From a bacterium (GTDB lineage Bacteria > Myxococcota_A > UBA9160 > SZUA-336): a stretch of 54,640 nt of DNA. The translations under genes and the position numbers were made by a program. The notes beneath the pieces were generated by a model, which saw only the letters and a program-made list of their open reading frames with translations, had not been told where the DNA came from and made no database searches. Location of the stretch: NCBI GenBank assembly GCA_024226335.1, contig JAAELY010000358.1:1-54640 (forward strand). Reading direction: 5' to 3'. Numbering within the stretch: position 1 is the stretch's first letter; every line of letters starts with the position of its first letter. Positions 19,477 to 28,705 of this stretch are shown in pieces.

Positions 19477-21087
19477 CTACCCCTGGTGGCTCAGGACAAG
19501 GGCCGTGTCCCGGTCTGATCCCGTGTCGATCGTGCGCACCTCGCCCCCCCGGATGCGCGGTAGTGTGCGTAGCTGCCCAGTCGAGATCTCGAGCGCGCGG
19601 ACGCGGAATTGGCCAGGCATGTCGCGCAGATCGACCGAAACACTCCCGCCCCCCTCGAGCATCAGTGCCAGGCTCTCACCAAAACGACCGCAGATTCCGC
19701 GACTACAACGCTCGGCCGCGGGCTCAAAATGTCGACGATCCAGTTCCTCGTAGAAACGCTTGAACTCGGCCAGTCGGCGCAAGCCGAGATCGTATTCCAA
19801 TAGGAAATCCCGAAGCTCGACTCCCTGCTGGACCGCGCGGGCCGGCGGAAACTGCGGGTTCGCGACAGGCACGTTCATGCGACTGCCGAGTGTCGGAAAG
19901 GCGAGCCCAGCCACGAAGTGCCGATGAGTGGCTCTCAGTGCCTGCCGGAGCGCGTTCGGATCTTCGAGCCCTCCGTCCGGCCGATCCGTCGACCAGATCG
20001 GCTTTCCCCAACGTCGGTTCTCGAGTGGGTCTCCGCCGCTGCTCGAAGTCTGAACCTGGACATAGTCGATATCGGGATTGCTTGCGCTGCTCGAATCGAT
20101 CTTGCTGTGATGACTTCCGAGTGGATGATCCCAGGGATCGACATCCTTCGCCAGACGCGCGTAGTAGGCGACACTCTCCTGCCAGGTAGAATCCCAAGGG
20201 GGATTCACCGCATCGACATCGCCAAACAAGATCCAGCGCACATTGAAAGCCGCATAGCGCGACACGACGTAGCGAAACCAGCGGTCGTGGCGTTCTTGCG
20301 TACCGAACTTCGCATACCAGTCCGAGTCGCCGGGAAAGCCTCCGATCGCGAGTCCCGGAATCACACCTCGCTGATTCGCGTAGCGAACGATCGCATCTAG
20401 ACGCTCGAAGTAGGCCAGTTCAACCCGTTCAGTCTTCGGGTCGGCATTGTCGAATGGCTGCAGACCTCCCCGGTCCGACCGGGCCCGCCACACCGATCCC
20501 AGGAATCCATTCAGTCCGAACTCGTGGAGCGCGTCGATCCAGTTCTTCACCTCTTCGAGAGAAAACTCCTCCGCAAATCCCCACTGCACTTCACCGACCG
20601 GCAGGAACGAACTGCCATCGGAAAGCTCCCACCCGTAGCCGTCACGCTCCAGAAAACCGCGCCGCAAGAGGTTTCCCGACAGCGCAGCCTCATCCGGAGC
20701 GAGCGCGTGGATTCGGCCGGAAACGCCAGCGAGGCCCATGTCCTGGCTGCTCGTCGCCCAGATCCAGTCGCCTTCAAGAATGGGCGAAAAGCGGATCCGC
20801 CAGACGTTGTCCCCGTCCCAGAAACCTTGCACTTCAAAGTAGCTGCTCTTGGCCGGCCCCGATGCACCTTCGAAACGTGCGCTGACCTCGGGACCGTCCA
20901 CATACGGCTGAGTTCCCGGGTTTTGCGCACCCAGCGCCAGCTCGAACACTCCGAAGAGAGGGACGTTTGGATCCGAGCTATCGAGCCGCCCCGGTATGCC
21001 TTCGAAAGAACCTTGAGCGGATCGCGGCGACTCAGCTTCGCCGCACGCCACGCAGATCACCGCCAGGGCGGCAATCAGCAGCCGCAT
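19477..21087 (-). CDS. Lipoprotein with DUF5060/DUF4038-like glycosidase fold
   Basis: The 536-residue product has a lipoprotein signal (IAALAVICVACG, Cys16). A beta-sandwich N-terminal domain follows (about 40-130: PLFGVFELAL, then FWDGDNVWRIRFSPILEGDWIWAT, typical of DUF5060). Next comes a TIM-barrel-like region resembling DUF4038 (about 160-440: FLPVGEVQWGFAEEFS, WIDALHEFGLNGFLG, VIPGLAIGGFPGDSDW, WILFGDVDAVNPPW). The C-terminus is a beta domain. Related proteins are putative glycoside hydrolases acting on extracellular or periplasmic polysaccharide; no activity can be assigned. It stands opposite to the DUF3604 gene. Confidence 0.75.
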   Translation of the reverse strand: MRLLIAALAVICVACGEAESPRSAQGSFEGIPGRLDSSDPNVPLFGVFELALGAQNPGTQPYVDGPEVSARFEGASGPAKSSYFEVQGFWDGDNVWRIRFSPILEGDWIWATSSQDMGLAGVSGRIHALAPDEAALSGNLLRRGFLERDGYGWELSDGSSFLPVGEVQWGFAEEFSLEEVKNWIDALHEFGLNGFLGSVWRARSDRGGLQPFDNADPKTERVELAYFERLDAIVRYANQRGVIPGLAIGGFPGDSDWYAKFGTQERHDRWFRYVVSRYAAFNVRWILFGDVDAVNPPWDSTWQESVAYYARLAKDVDPWDHPLGSHHSKIDSSSASNPDIDYVQVQTSSSGGDPLENRRWGKPIWSTDRPDGGLEDPNALRQALRATHRHFVAGLAFPTLGSRMNVPVANPQFPPARAVQQGVELRDFLLEYDLGLRRLAEFKRFYEELDRRHFEPAAERCSRGICGRFGESLALMLEGGGSVSVDLRDMPGQFRVRALEISTGQLRTLPRIRGGEVRTIDTGSDRDTALVLSHQG

Positions 21088-21226
21088 GTATCGCGCGGTG
21101 TAGGCATCTCCGATCAGATAGCACCTGGAAAGCGAACCCGCTGCGGGATGGGATCTTCAAAGCCCTGCGCTGCTTGATCAGGGGACCTGATATTGCCTAC
21201 GGTGATCGCCCCCCGCGGAGAACTCT

Positions 21227-23443
21227 ATGCACGTGCGTATTCTGATCGGACTGGCGCTGATCCTCGCATTCGTCTTTTCGGGGGTCTACGCAATCGGCCT
21301 GGGCTGGATGGGCGATCACGAAGGGCCCGGCACCATCGAAGGCGTGGCGCTACCCACGGGCGCAGTCCGCGCCAGGGCCGTCACCCAGAACCTGGCGACG
21401 AGTTCGATCGAGATCGAGAAGCCCAAGCAGATTCTCTTCGGCGATCTTCACGTCCACAGCACATTCTCGAGCGACGCTTTCATCGGGAGCTTGCCGATCA
21501 GCAACGGGGAAGGTGCGCACCCTCCCGCAGACGCTTGCGACTTCGCGCGATTCTGCTCGGCCCTCGATTTCTGGTCGATCAACGACCACGCCGAGAGCCT
21601 TACGCCGCAGCACTGGCGTGAAACTGTCGAGACGATGCGGCGATGCGACCAGATCTCGGGAGATCCCAACAATCCCGACGTCGTGCCTTTTCTGGGCTGG
21701 GAGTGGTCTCAGTCGGGAACGCTTCCTCAGAACCACTACGGTCACAAGAACGTGGTGCTGCGAAATCTGGACGAAGCGCGCATTCCCGCGCGTCCGATCG
21801 CAGCCGGCCGTATCGAGGGTCGCAATTCAAATGGGCCCGAACCGTTGCAACGCGCGCTACTCGCGCTGGCTTCAGGCGGACACAAACGCATGTTCGATCT
21901 CGCCCGGTATTTCCAGGAACTCGGCGAGAGGGTGAACTGCCCGGCGGGTGTACCTGTGCGAGATCTGCCCGCAAACTGCTCGGAATGGGCGGAAACTCCC
22001 CGGGATCTGTTTGCCAAGCTGAACGACTGGGGCCACGACTCCATCGTGATTCCCCACGGAACCACATGGGGTCTCTACACTCCGCCGGGTTCGACGTGGC
22101 AGAACCAGCTGGTCGCCGCGCAGCACGATCCCTCTCGACAGAAGCTGATCGAAATCTATTCCGGACACGGCAACGCGGAGGAATACCGCGACTTCCACGC
22201 GGTCGAGTTCGACGCCGAAGGCAAACCGCATTGCCCGGCTCAACGCGCCGGTCACCTGACGACCTGTCAGCGAGCCGGACAGATCGTGGAGAAACGCTGC
22301 CAGGTCGCAGGTATCGACCAGTTCGAATGCGATCGCCGCGCTGCGGAAGCACGCCAACTCGCCGCCGAGGCCTCCGCCCAGGCTCACCTGACGGTCGGCG
22401 GAACATCCGTCGAGGACTGGCTCGACGCCGGCCAGTGCAAGGATTGCACCCTGCCCGCCATGAACCACCGTCCCGGCGGCTCCGCGCAGTTCATCTCGGC
22501 CGTCGGAAATTTCGATCAGCCCGAAAAGCCGAAACATTTCCGCCTGGGTTTCCTGGCATCGAGTGACACCCACACGGCGCGACCGGGCACCGGCTACAAG
22601 GAATTCGGCCGCACGTCGATGAGCGAATCGCGCAACGAAGTGCCGTCCATGTTCAGTGCACCGGCGACTCCCGCGGAACCCCAGGCGCGAGCCTTTGAGC
22701 GAGCGACCAGCAAGCTGCGCGGCCTGCAGATGCTCGAGATGGAGCGCCAGTCGTCCTTCTTCATGACCGGAGGACTGGTTGCCGCACACGCGAGCGGGCG
22801 CGATCGGGACGCCATCTGGAAAGCACTCGAACGCAAGGAGGTCTATGCAACCAGCGGTCCCCGCATCCTGCTGTGGTTCGACTTCCTGACCGCTTCGGGA
22901 ACGGCATTACCCATGGGCACAGCGGTGCGCAGCAACGATGTGCCCGTGTTCCGCGCACGCGCGATCGGATCGCTGGAACAGCAGTCGGGCTGCCCGGACT
23001 ACGTGGCGACCGGCCTGTCCCCTCACCGATTGGAGCGTCTATGTCGCAGTGAGTGCTACCACCCGTCGGATCGGCGCAGACAGATCGCACGCATCGAAGT
23101 CGTGCGGATTCGCCCGCAGAACTCCCCCGACGAGGACCTCTCCGAATTGATTGAAGATCCGTGGCGCATCTACGGCTGCAAGCCCGATCCCTCCGGTTGT
23201 TCCGTCACGTTCCAGGACACGGAGTTCAGGGCTGGGAAACGAACCGCCCTTTACTACGTGCGCGCGATCGAAGCGCCGAGCAACGCGGTCAATGGCGGTG
23301 GATTGCGCTGCACGTATGATGAACAGGGCCGCTGCACGAGCCTGGATCGCTGCGGTTCCGCAGCGACGGTCGGCGACAACTGTCTCTCGCTCACAGAGGA
23401 GCGGGCGTGGTCGTCACCGATCTGGGTGGACTGGGGCGCCTGA
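21227..23443 (+). CDS. DUF3604 (PHP-like) exported protein
   Basis: The 738-residue product has an N-terminal signal anchor (about residues 4-24). A metal-binding start follows, ILFGDLHVHSTFSSDAF (about 67-83), and then FWSINDHAE. HVHS and NDHAE are the polymerase-and-histidinol-phosphatase style motifs kept in DUF3604. LGWEWSQ, a second conserved block SSDTHTARPGTGYKE near residue 450, and GGLVAAHASGRDRDAIWKAL follow. The C-terminus is beta-rich with several Cys pairs. The likely role is a periplasmic metal-dependent hydrolase of unknown substrate. The length and motif order are typical of the family. GGAGA precedes the ATG. Confidence 0.85.
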   Translation: MHVRILIGLALILAFVFSGVYAIGLGWMGDHEGPGTIEGVALPTGAVRARAVTQNLATSSIEIEKPKQILFGDLHVHSTFSSDAFIGSLPISNGEGAHPPADACDFARFCSALDFWSINDHAESLTPQHWRETVETMRRCDQISGDPNNPDVVPFLGWEWSQSGTLPQNHYGHKNVVLRNLDEARIPARPIAAGRIEGRNSNGPEPLQRALLALASGGHKRMFDLARYFQELGERVNCPAGVPVRDLPANCSEWAETPRDLFAKLNDWGHDSIVIPHGTTWGLYTPPGSTWQNQLVAAQHDPSRQKLIEIYSGHGNAEEYRDFHAVEFDAEGKPHCPAQRAGHLTTCQRAGQIVEKRCQVAGIDQFECDRRAAEARQLAAEASAQAHLTVGGTSVEDWLDAGQCKDCTLPAMNHRPGGSAQFISAVGNFDQPEKPKHFRLGFLASSDTHTARPGTGYKEFGRTSMSESRNEVPSMFSAPATPAEPQARAFERATSKLRGLQMLEMERQSSFFMTGGLVAAHASGRDRDAIWKALERKEVYATSGPRILLWFDFLTASGTALPMGTAVRSNDVPVFRARAIGSLEQQSGCPDYVATGLSPHRLERLCRSECYHPSDRRRQIARIEVVRIRPQNSPDEDLSELIEDPWRIYGCKPDPSGCSVTFQDTEFRAGKRTALYYVRAIEAPSNAVNGGGLRCTYDEQGRCTSLDRCGSAATVGDNCLSLTEERAWSSPIWVDWGA

Positions 23444-23583
23444 GCCAAGCGCAAGCGGTGGTGATCGTGTCCACCTCGCGTTCCAGGCGCAACCTGGAGT
23501 TTACGGGTCGACGGGGCATCGGGCTGTCTCTGGAATCCCGAAAAGGCCAGCTCGAACGCCCAGTTGTCGCCTCGTGGCGCAGT

Positions 23584-23599
23584 TGGCACGGCAGTTGCT
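23584..23599 (+). promoter_or_regulatory. Sigma-54 promoter
   Basis: TGGCACGGCAGTTGCT matches the sigma-54 consensus TGGCAC-N5-TTGCW, with GG (-25/-24) at 23585-23586 and GC (-13/-12) at 23597-23598, ten bases apart. A transcript would start near 23610, about 38 bases before the small HTH gene. No enhancer-binding-protein site was recognised upstream. Confidence 0.7.
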
Positions 23600-23647
23600 C
23601 TTTTTGCAGGCATGGACCCGTTGAGCATCACCAGCAGAGGAGCAGAC

Positions 23648-23890
23648 ATGGACATGGCAACCTACGGAATCAACCGGGACGCTGGCCAGACCCGACACAA
23701 TCGCGTTCGAGAGCTGCGAATGAAGGAACTGATGACCCAGGAGCAGCTCGCGTACAAAGCGCAACTCGCCTTGCGAACGATTCACTCGGTCGAAAAAGGA
23801 CAGATCTGTCGCATGGCGACCAAGCGCAAGATCGTAGTGGCTCTCGGTCGCAGTTTCGACGAGCGACATGAAGTCTTCCCGGATTATTAG
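23648..23890 (+). CDS. Small XRE-family HTH regulator
   Basis: The 80-residue protein is essentially one Cro/C1-type helix-turn-helix: RVRELRMKELMTQEQLAYKA, then LALRTIHSVEKGQICRMATKRKIVVALG. The second and third helices (TQEQLAYKAQLALRTIHSVE) fit the HTH. ATG 23648 follows GAGGAG; the open frame to 23564 would place the start upstream of the predicted transcript start. A sigma-54-type promoter lies about 50 bases upstream, so expression is probably tied to an enhancer-dependent signal. Its target is unknown; it is not next to a toxin gene. Confidence 0.75.
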   Translation: MDMATYGINRDAGQTRHNRVRELRMKELMTQEQLAYKAQLALRTIHSVEKGQICRMATKRKIVVALGRSFDERHEVFPDY

Positions 23891-23971
23891 GCGAGATCGA
23901 GTTCCGCTCTGACCGTTACGCGGAGTCAAAGAGGAGGAGCCAGAGACCGAACACACCCCTTCTGCCTACAC

Positions 23972-24000
23972 GGACCGGTACGTCTTCCCCGTACCGGTCC
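23972..24000. terminator. Bidirectional terminator-like hairpin
   Basis: GGACCGGTACG pairs perfectly with CGTACCGGTCC around a 7-base loop TCTTCCC, giving an 11-bp stem. It lies between the convergent small HTH gene (stop at 23890) and the minus-strand gene ending at 24015. There is no U-run on either side, so Rho-independent strength is uncertain. Confidence 0.55.
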
Positions 24001-24014
24001 AACCGGCGCGCAAA

Positions 24015-24794
24015 CTACCAGGGAAGTTCGATCGAGCGTAGATCGCAGCCTTGCCCGGGTGCTTCGATCGCCCATCCGTCACGGGCGAGAATTGCGATGC
24101 GCTTGACGTCGCGGTTGTACTCGAACCAGTAAAGAGCGGACCACGCGCTCGTCAACTCACCCAGGTCGCGTTCATACGTCAGGCAGAGTGCGCCGCGGAA
24201 AAGCGCCTCTCCACCCGCAACCTGAATGGGCTCGCGACCGAAGAGGCTGAACTCGAAGAACTCGGCATCGCTGGTCGGAGCAATCGAGATGGTCTCAGCG
24301 GTCCGACCGAAACCCGAAGCAGCTCCATCGATCCAGACGGAACCTTCCGCCTCGACGATGCGAATCGGACGATTGCCCGGATTTCGCGCCCAGGCGACGA
24401 AACGCTCGAGTCCCTCGAGCGGTGTAATGGCAACCTCGAGAGCGGGAGGTTCATCGGCCATGTTCTCCAGCAGGGCCGCTCGGACGGTCGCCTCGTTGAG
24501 TTCGAAACTGAGGAGATTCGTGTAGACCTCCGCCTCGAGAAGCTGAGCTCGAAGCTGACCCGAGACGTCGCGCTCCTGCTCCAGGCGACCCTGGACCAAT
24601 TCGAGGGAACGCCGGCTGCGGGAATCGTACTCGGCGAGTTCCTGCTCCAGCTCTCCTGAGCGTCGGCTTTCGCGCACGCCTATGAAGCCCACCTGGGCGG
24701 TAATTGCGACCGCTACACATACGGCGGCTGTGGTCCAGTGAGTTCTGCGCAAGATAGGTACCCCGCTGACCCTATCGGCGGTACACCCACTCAA
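24015..24794 (-). CDS. Single-pass membrane protein with coiled coil, unknown
   Basis: The 259-residue frame was not recognised. It has an N-terminal membrane segment (about residues 19-40, TAAVCVAVAITAQVGFIGV), then a charged coiled coil (about 45-85) with many Glu/Arg heptads. A beta-rich domain of about 150 residues follows and is probably periplasmic. The topology recalls membrane-anchored accessory proteins of the cell envelope, but no function follows. The start is uncertain. The first codon is TTG 24794 with no spaced ribosome binding site, and another TTG at 24752 would trim 14 residues without losing the anchor. Confidence 0.6.
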   Translation of the reverse strand: MSGCTADRVSGVPILRRTHWTTAAVCVAVAITAQVGFIGVRESRRSGELEQELAEYDSRSRRSLELVQGRLEQERDVSGQLRAQLLEAEVYTNLLSFELNEATVRAALLENMADEPPALEVAITPLEGLERFVAWARNPGNRPIRIVEAEGSVWIDGAASGFGRTAETISIAPTSDAEFFEFSLFGREPIQVAGGEALFRGALCLTYERDLGELTSAWSALYWFEYNRDVKRIAILARDGWAIEAPGQGCDLRSIELPW

Positions 24795-24906
24795 CCTCAG
24801 TGATCAGAACACCATCCGCGATCAGAACACCCGAGCGCCCAAACCTTCGTGCGCACGCAACTCTCCACAGAACTCCACTGCGGGCCGACGGGATTCCCGT
24901 CCCGAG

Positions 24907-26556
24907 CTATTTCCCTTGTTCGGGGCCGGTCGCCTGTTCCTTCGCCCAGCGATAGTCGGCCTTGCCACTCGGACTGCGCTGGATGCGGTCCTTGTACACA
25001 AACACCTTGGGGAGTTTGTAACGCGCGATATGCCGCGCGGCTTCTTCGAGCAACTCGACATCGCCGATGCTCGACCCCTCCCGCAATTGCACGATCGCCA
25101 CGACCTCGTTTCCCCAGCGCTCGCTGGGACGCCCCGCGACCACGGTGTCGAACACCTCGGGGTGTTGCTTGAGGGCTTGCTCGACCTCTTCAGCGAAGAT
25201 CTTCTCGCCACCGGAGTTGATCGTGACGGAGTCTCGACCGAGCACCTCGATCGAACCGTCGGCGGCGTAACGCGCCCGGTCTCCGGGTACCGCGTAGCGC
25301 ACGCCCCCGATCGTTGGAAAGGTCTTGGCGGTCTTCTCCGGATCCCCCAGATAGCCCAGTGGTACCCGACCCGTTTGAGCAAACCAGCCCATGTCGCGGT
25401 CCTCCGGCTGAAGAACGCGATCGATCTCGGCAGAAACGACGCAGGCCCAGGCATTCGGCTTGAAGGCTCCGGTCGAGACCCCGGAGTCCTTGGTACTGGG
25501 ATTGCTGGCCTGAGCTCCGGTTTCCGAGGAACCGATCGAATCCATGATGGTCACATCGGGCAGAAGCTCGAGAAAGGCTTTCTTGTTCGCGGTAGAAAGT
25601 GCCGCACCGCCCGACCCGACGATTCGCAGACTCGACAGGTCGTAGTCCCCCGCCTCGATTTCGTCCAGGATCGGTCGGGCAAACGCGTCGCCTACGATCA
25701 TGATCGTATTGACGCGCTCGCGCGCGGCAACCGTCAGGAAGTCCTTTGGATCGAGCTTCTTGTTCTCACTTCCGAAGATCAGCGTCCCTCCGACGCCCAT
25801 CCCGATGAAGCTGACCCACTGCGCCGCTCCGTGCATCATCGGTGGACCGACTAGCGCGCGCATGTCCGCTCCGAACGCAGTCGCCTGCTTGACCTCTTCC
25901 AGTGACTCGAACTCACTGTGGTCGACCTTGCGCCCACCCATGGCTGCGCAGTAGATGTCGGCCGAACGCCAGAGCACGCCCTTGGGCATGCCCGTCGTAC
26001 CGCCGGTGTACAGCAGGTAGAGATCGTCAGGAGAAGGCTGGATATCGGGTAGATCCGCTGAGGAAGAAGCCAGCGCCTCCTCGTAATCCACCGCTCCCTC
26101 CAGAAGTTCGTTGCCCGAATCGTCGGCGACCTGGATCAGAACTTCGAGTTGTGGAAGCTGATCGCGCAGACGGGCGATGTTCGGCGCGAACTCGGCGTGG
26201 TAGATCACCGCCCGCGCCTGACTGTCCCTGAACAGATAGAGCAGTTCCTCTTCCACGTAGCGATAGTTCACATTCAGCGGGCCCAACCGCGCCTTGAACG
26301 CGCCGAGCATGCCTTCGAGGTACTCGTTGCCGTTGTAGAGGTAGAGCGCCAGGTGGCACTGCCCGGACTCGTGACCCTGGAGTTCGCTGCGATCCCGATG
26401 GACCTTCAGCCCGCGGCTCAGCAAGTAGTTCGCCAGACGTCGACTGCGATTCCGCAACTGCTCGTAGGTAAAGCGCCGATCGCGAAATACGATCACCTCG
26501 CGCTCGGGAACCGCGTCGGCAATCGCCTCGTGCACTTCTGCAAAGCTGAATTCCAT
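24907..26556 (-). CDS. AMP-dependent acyl-CoA synthetase
   Basis: The enzyme activates a carboxylic acid to its acyl-CoA through an acyl-adenylate. The 549-residue product has the ANL-superfamily motifs. These are the P-loop-like YTGGTTGMPKGVLW (about 180), DSIGSSETGA, the hinge and core GRDSVTINSGGEKIFAEEVE, and the C-terminal catalytic lysine in SPSGKADYRWAK. The substrate is not evident; fatty, aromatic or steroid acids are all possible. The open frame extends to 26691, but ATG 26556 follows GGAGG with an 11-base spacer. It is divergent from frdA across 382 bases. Confidence 0.87.
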   Translation of the reverse strand: MEFSFAEVHEAIADAVPEREVIVFRDRRFTYEQLRNRSRRLANYLLSRGLKVHRDRSELQGHESGQCHLALYLYNGNEYLEGMLGAFKARLGPLNVNYRYVEEELLYLFRDSQARAVIYHAEFAPNIARLRDQLPQLEVLIQVADDSGNELLEGAVDYEEALASSSADLPDIQPSPDDLYLLYTGGTTGMPKGVLWRSADIYCAAMGGRKVDHSEFESLEEVKQATAFGADMRALVGPPMMHGAAQWVSFIGMGVGGTLIFGSENKKLDPKDFLTVAARERVNTIMIVGDAFARPILDEIEAGDYDLSSLRIVGSGGAALSTANKKAFLELLPDVTIMDSIGSSETGAQASNPSTKDSGVSTGAFKPNAWACVVSAEIDRVLQPEDRDMGWFAQTGRVPLGYLGDPEKTAKTFPTIGGVRYAVPGDRARYAADGSIEVLGRDSVTINSGGEKIFAEEVEQALKQHPEVFDTVVAGRPSERWGNEVVAIVQLREGSSIGDVELLEEAARHIARYKLPKVFVYKDRIQRSPSGKADYRWAKEQATGPEQGK

Positions 26557-26938
26557 GGTCGTGCGTACCTCCTGGGGCAAGTGGAAGGGAGCGCCGAAAA
26601 CGACTCCGGGTGGGGATTCTAGACTGATGGCACTACTGGCGCCGATCCCCCGGTGCGAGACCGAGAAGATCGACTGTGTGGAATTTGCCACATTCTGAAC
26701 CTCTGGCCCAGTCCATCCCCTGCGCGGAAAAGAGCCGATTCGGAAGGCCGGCCCGGTCCGGGTCGCGTGGCGACCCGTGCAGCCACAAGTGGCGGGTACG
26801 CAGCCAAGCCGGACGACGCTGATGGGCTACTGTAGGCTCCGAATTCAGATCGGGTGAGGCGGAGCAACGACTGATGGCCGGGGGCACGGGAGCATCCGCC
26901 CCTGTTGAGACCCCCCCGGGTCATGTGGAGTATCGAGC
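26557..26938. other. Intergenic region between acyl-CoA synthetase and frdA
   Basis: These 382 bases carry the divergent upstream regions of the acyl-CoA synthetase and of frdABCD. I see no convincing gene; the short open frames here lack a ribosome binding site and family resemblance. A TGTGG-N6-CCACA palindrome lies at 26677-26692, and GGAG (26926-26929) precedes the frdA ATG. Confidence 0.5.
26677..26692. promoter_or_regulatory. CRP-like palindrome
   Basis: TGTGGAATTTGCCACA is a perfect 5-6-5 inverted repeat, one base per half-site from the CRP consensus TGTGA-N6-TCACA. It lies 121 bases before the acyl-CoA synthetase and 247 before frdA. A Crp/Fnr-family gene is at 31778-32473. Binding by that protein is inference. 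Confidence 0.35.
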
Positions 26939-28705
26939 ATGGAAGTAATCAAGACCGATGTCGCAATCCTCGGCGCTGGCGGAGGCGGTCTGCGCGCTGC
27001 GATTGCAGTGGCCGAGTCTGATCCGTCGCTACACATTGCGTTGATTTCCAAGGTCTACCCGATGCGCAGCCACACGGTTGCAGCGGAGGGCGGCGCCGCC
27101 GGTGTGGCCCAGGACATCGACACACTGGATAACCACTTCAACGATACGGTCTCCGGTGGTGACTGGCTGTGCGACCAGGACATGGTCGACATGTTCGTGA
27201 AGGAAGCACCGCGCCAGCTGACACGCATCGAACAATGGGGCTGTCCCTGGAGCCGAGATGACGATGGCGGCGTATCCGTGCGCAAGTTCGGTGGCATGAA
27301 GATCGCGCGAACCTGGTACGCCGCGGATAAGACCGGCTTTCACATGCTGCACACACTGTTTCAGACCTCGATCCAGTTCGAGTCGATCCGGCGTTTCGAC
27401 GAGTACTACGCAACCGACCTGATCGTCGACGACGGGCGCTGTCAGGGAGTGGTGGCGATCGAGATGCGCACGGGCCAGATGAAACTCTTCATCGCCAAGT
27501 CGGTCATCATGGCGGCCGGTGGCGCGGGTCAGATTTTCCCGTTTACCACCAACGGAGGCATCAAGACGGCCGACGGCATGGGCATGGCCTATCGAGCGGG
27601 CGTGCCGCTGCGCGACATGGAATTCATTCAGTACCACCCGACGGGGCTTCCGGGTACGGGCATTCTGCTGACCGAAGGCTGTCGCGGCGAAGGCGGGGTA
27701 CTTCGCAACAAGGACGGCTATCGCTATCTCCAGGACTACGAAATGGGTCCGGAAACTCCGCTCGGTGATCCCCAACCCAAGACGATGGAACTCGGGCCCC
27801 GCGACCGCCTCAGCCAGGCCTTCTACCACGAGCAGAAGAAGGGCCGGACAGTCGAAACCCAGTTCGGCGACTGCGTCCTGTTGGACATGACGCACCTGGG
27901 CGAGAAGAAGATCGAAGATCGGCTTCCGATGGTGCGGATGCTGGCCAAGACCTATATCGGTGTCGACATGGTGGACGAACCCGTTCCCGTACGGCCCGTC
28001 GTGCATTACACGATGGGAGGCATCAAGACAGATCTCACCGGAGCGACCCCCATGCCGGGCCTCTATTCAGTGGGCGAATGTGCCAGCAGCGGGCTGCACG
28101 GAGCCAATCGACTCGGATCGAACTCGCTCACGGAACTGACGGTCATGGGCTTGAAGTGTGGAGAGAGCGCTGCCGAGTTCGCGAAGGAAAAGGCGGGCCA
28201 GGCGAACGAATCCGTGTTGTTGAAACAAGCCGCAGACGCGGAAGAACGTGTCTTCTCCTGGGTGCGCAAGACCGATGGCGATGAGCGCCCGGTCACCATC
28301 AAGAAGGAAATGCACGAGACCATGGAGGAAGGTGTCGGCATCTATCGCGACGACGCGTCCAGCCGAGCCACCTGCGCGAAGATTGCCGAACTGCGTGAAC
28401 GCTACGGGAACGTGAAATTGGAAGACCGGAGCAACGTCTACAACACCGATCTCTTCTCCGTGTTGGAACTGGGCAATCTTCTGGACGTCGCCCAGACACT
28501 GGCGGAAGGCGCCGTCGCACGCACGGAAAGCCGCGGCGCCCATCAGCGCCTGGACTATCCGGAACGCGACGATGAGAACTTCCTGAAGCACACGCTGGCG
28601 CATTACAACGGCAAGGACACGCCGAGGATCGAGTACGAACCCGTCGTGATTACCCGCTCGCAACCGGCCGTGCGCTCTTATGGAGGCAAGACAGAGGATG
28701 TCTGA
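26939..28705 (+). CDS. frdA: Fumarate reductase flavoprotein subunit
   Basis: This catalytic FAD subunit of quinol:fumarate reductase works on the cytoplasmic face of the inner membrane. It reduces fumarate with quinol or runs in reverse as succinate dehydrogenase. The 588-residue product has the N-terminal dinucleotide fold (VAILGAGGGGLRAAIA), SHTVAAEGG with His45 as the probable covalent FAD ligand (E. coli His44), and EFIQYHPTG. HYTMGGI and GECASSGLHGANRLGSNSL follow. It is the first gene of an frdABCD operon and overlaps frdB by 8 bases. The E. coli-like partner subunits support the Frd rather than Sdh name. Confidence 0.92.
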   Translation: MEVIKTDVAILGAGGGGLRAAIAVAESDPSLHIALISKVYPMRSHTVAAEGGAAGVAQDIDTLDNHFNDTVSGGDWLCDQDMVDMFVKEAPRQLTRIEQWGCPWSRDDDGGVSVRKFGGMKIARTWYAADKTGFHMLHTLFQTSIQFESIRRFDEYYATDLIVDDGRCQGVVAIEMRTGQMKLFIAKSVIMAAGGAGQIFPFTTNGGIKTADGMGMAYRAGVPLRDMEFIQYHPTGLPGTGILLTEGCRGEGGVLRNKDGYRYLQDYEMGPETPLGDPQPKTMELGPRDRLSQAFYHEQKKGRTVETQFGDCVLLDMTHLGEKKIEDRLPMVRMLAKTYIGVDMVDEPVPVRPVVHYTMGGIKTDLTGATPMPGLYSVGECASSGLHGANRLGSNSLTELTVMGLKCGESAAEFAKEKAGQANESVLLKQAADAEERVFSWVRKTDGDERPVTIKKEMHETMEEGVGIYRDDASSRATCAKIAELRERYGNVKLEDRSNVYNTDLFSVLELGNLLDVAQTLAEGAVARTESRGAHQRLDYPERDDENFLKHTLAHYNGKDTPRIEYEPVVITRSQPAVRSYGGKTEDV

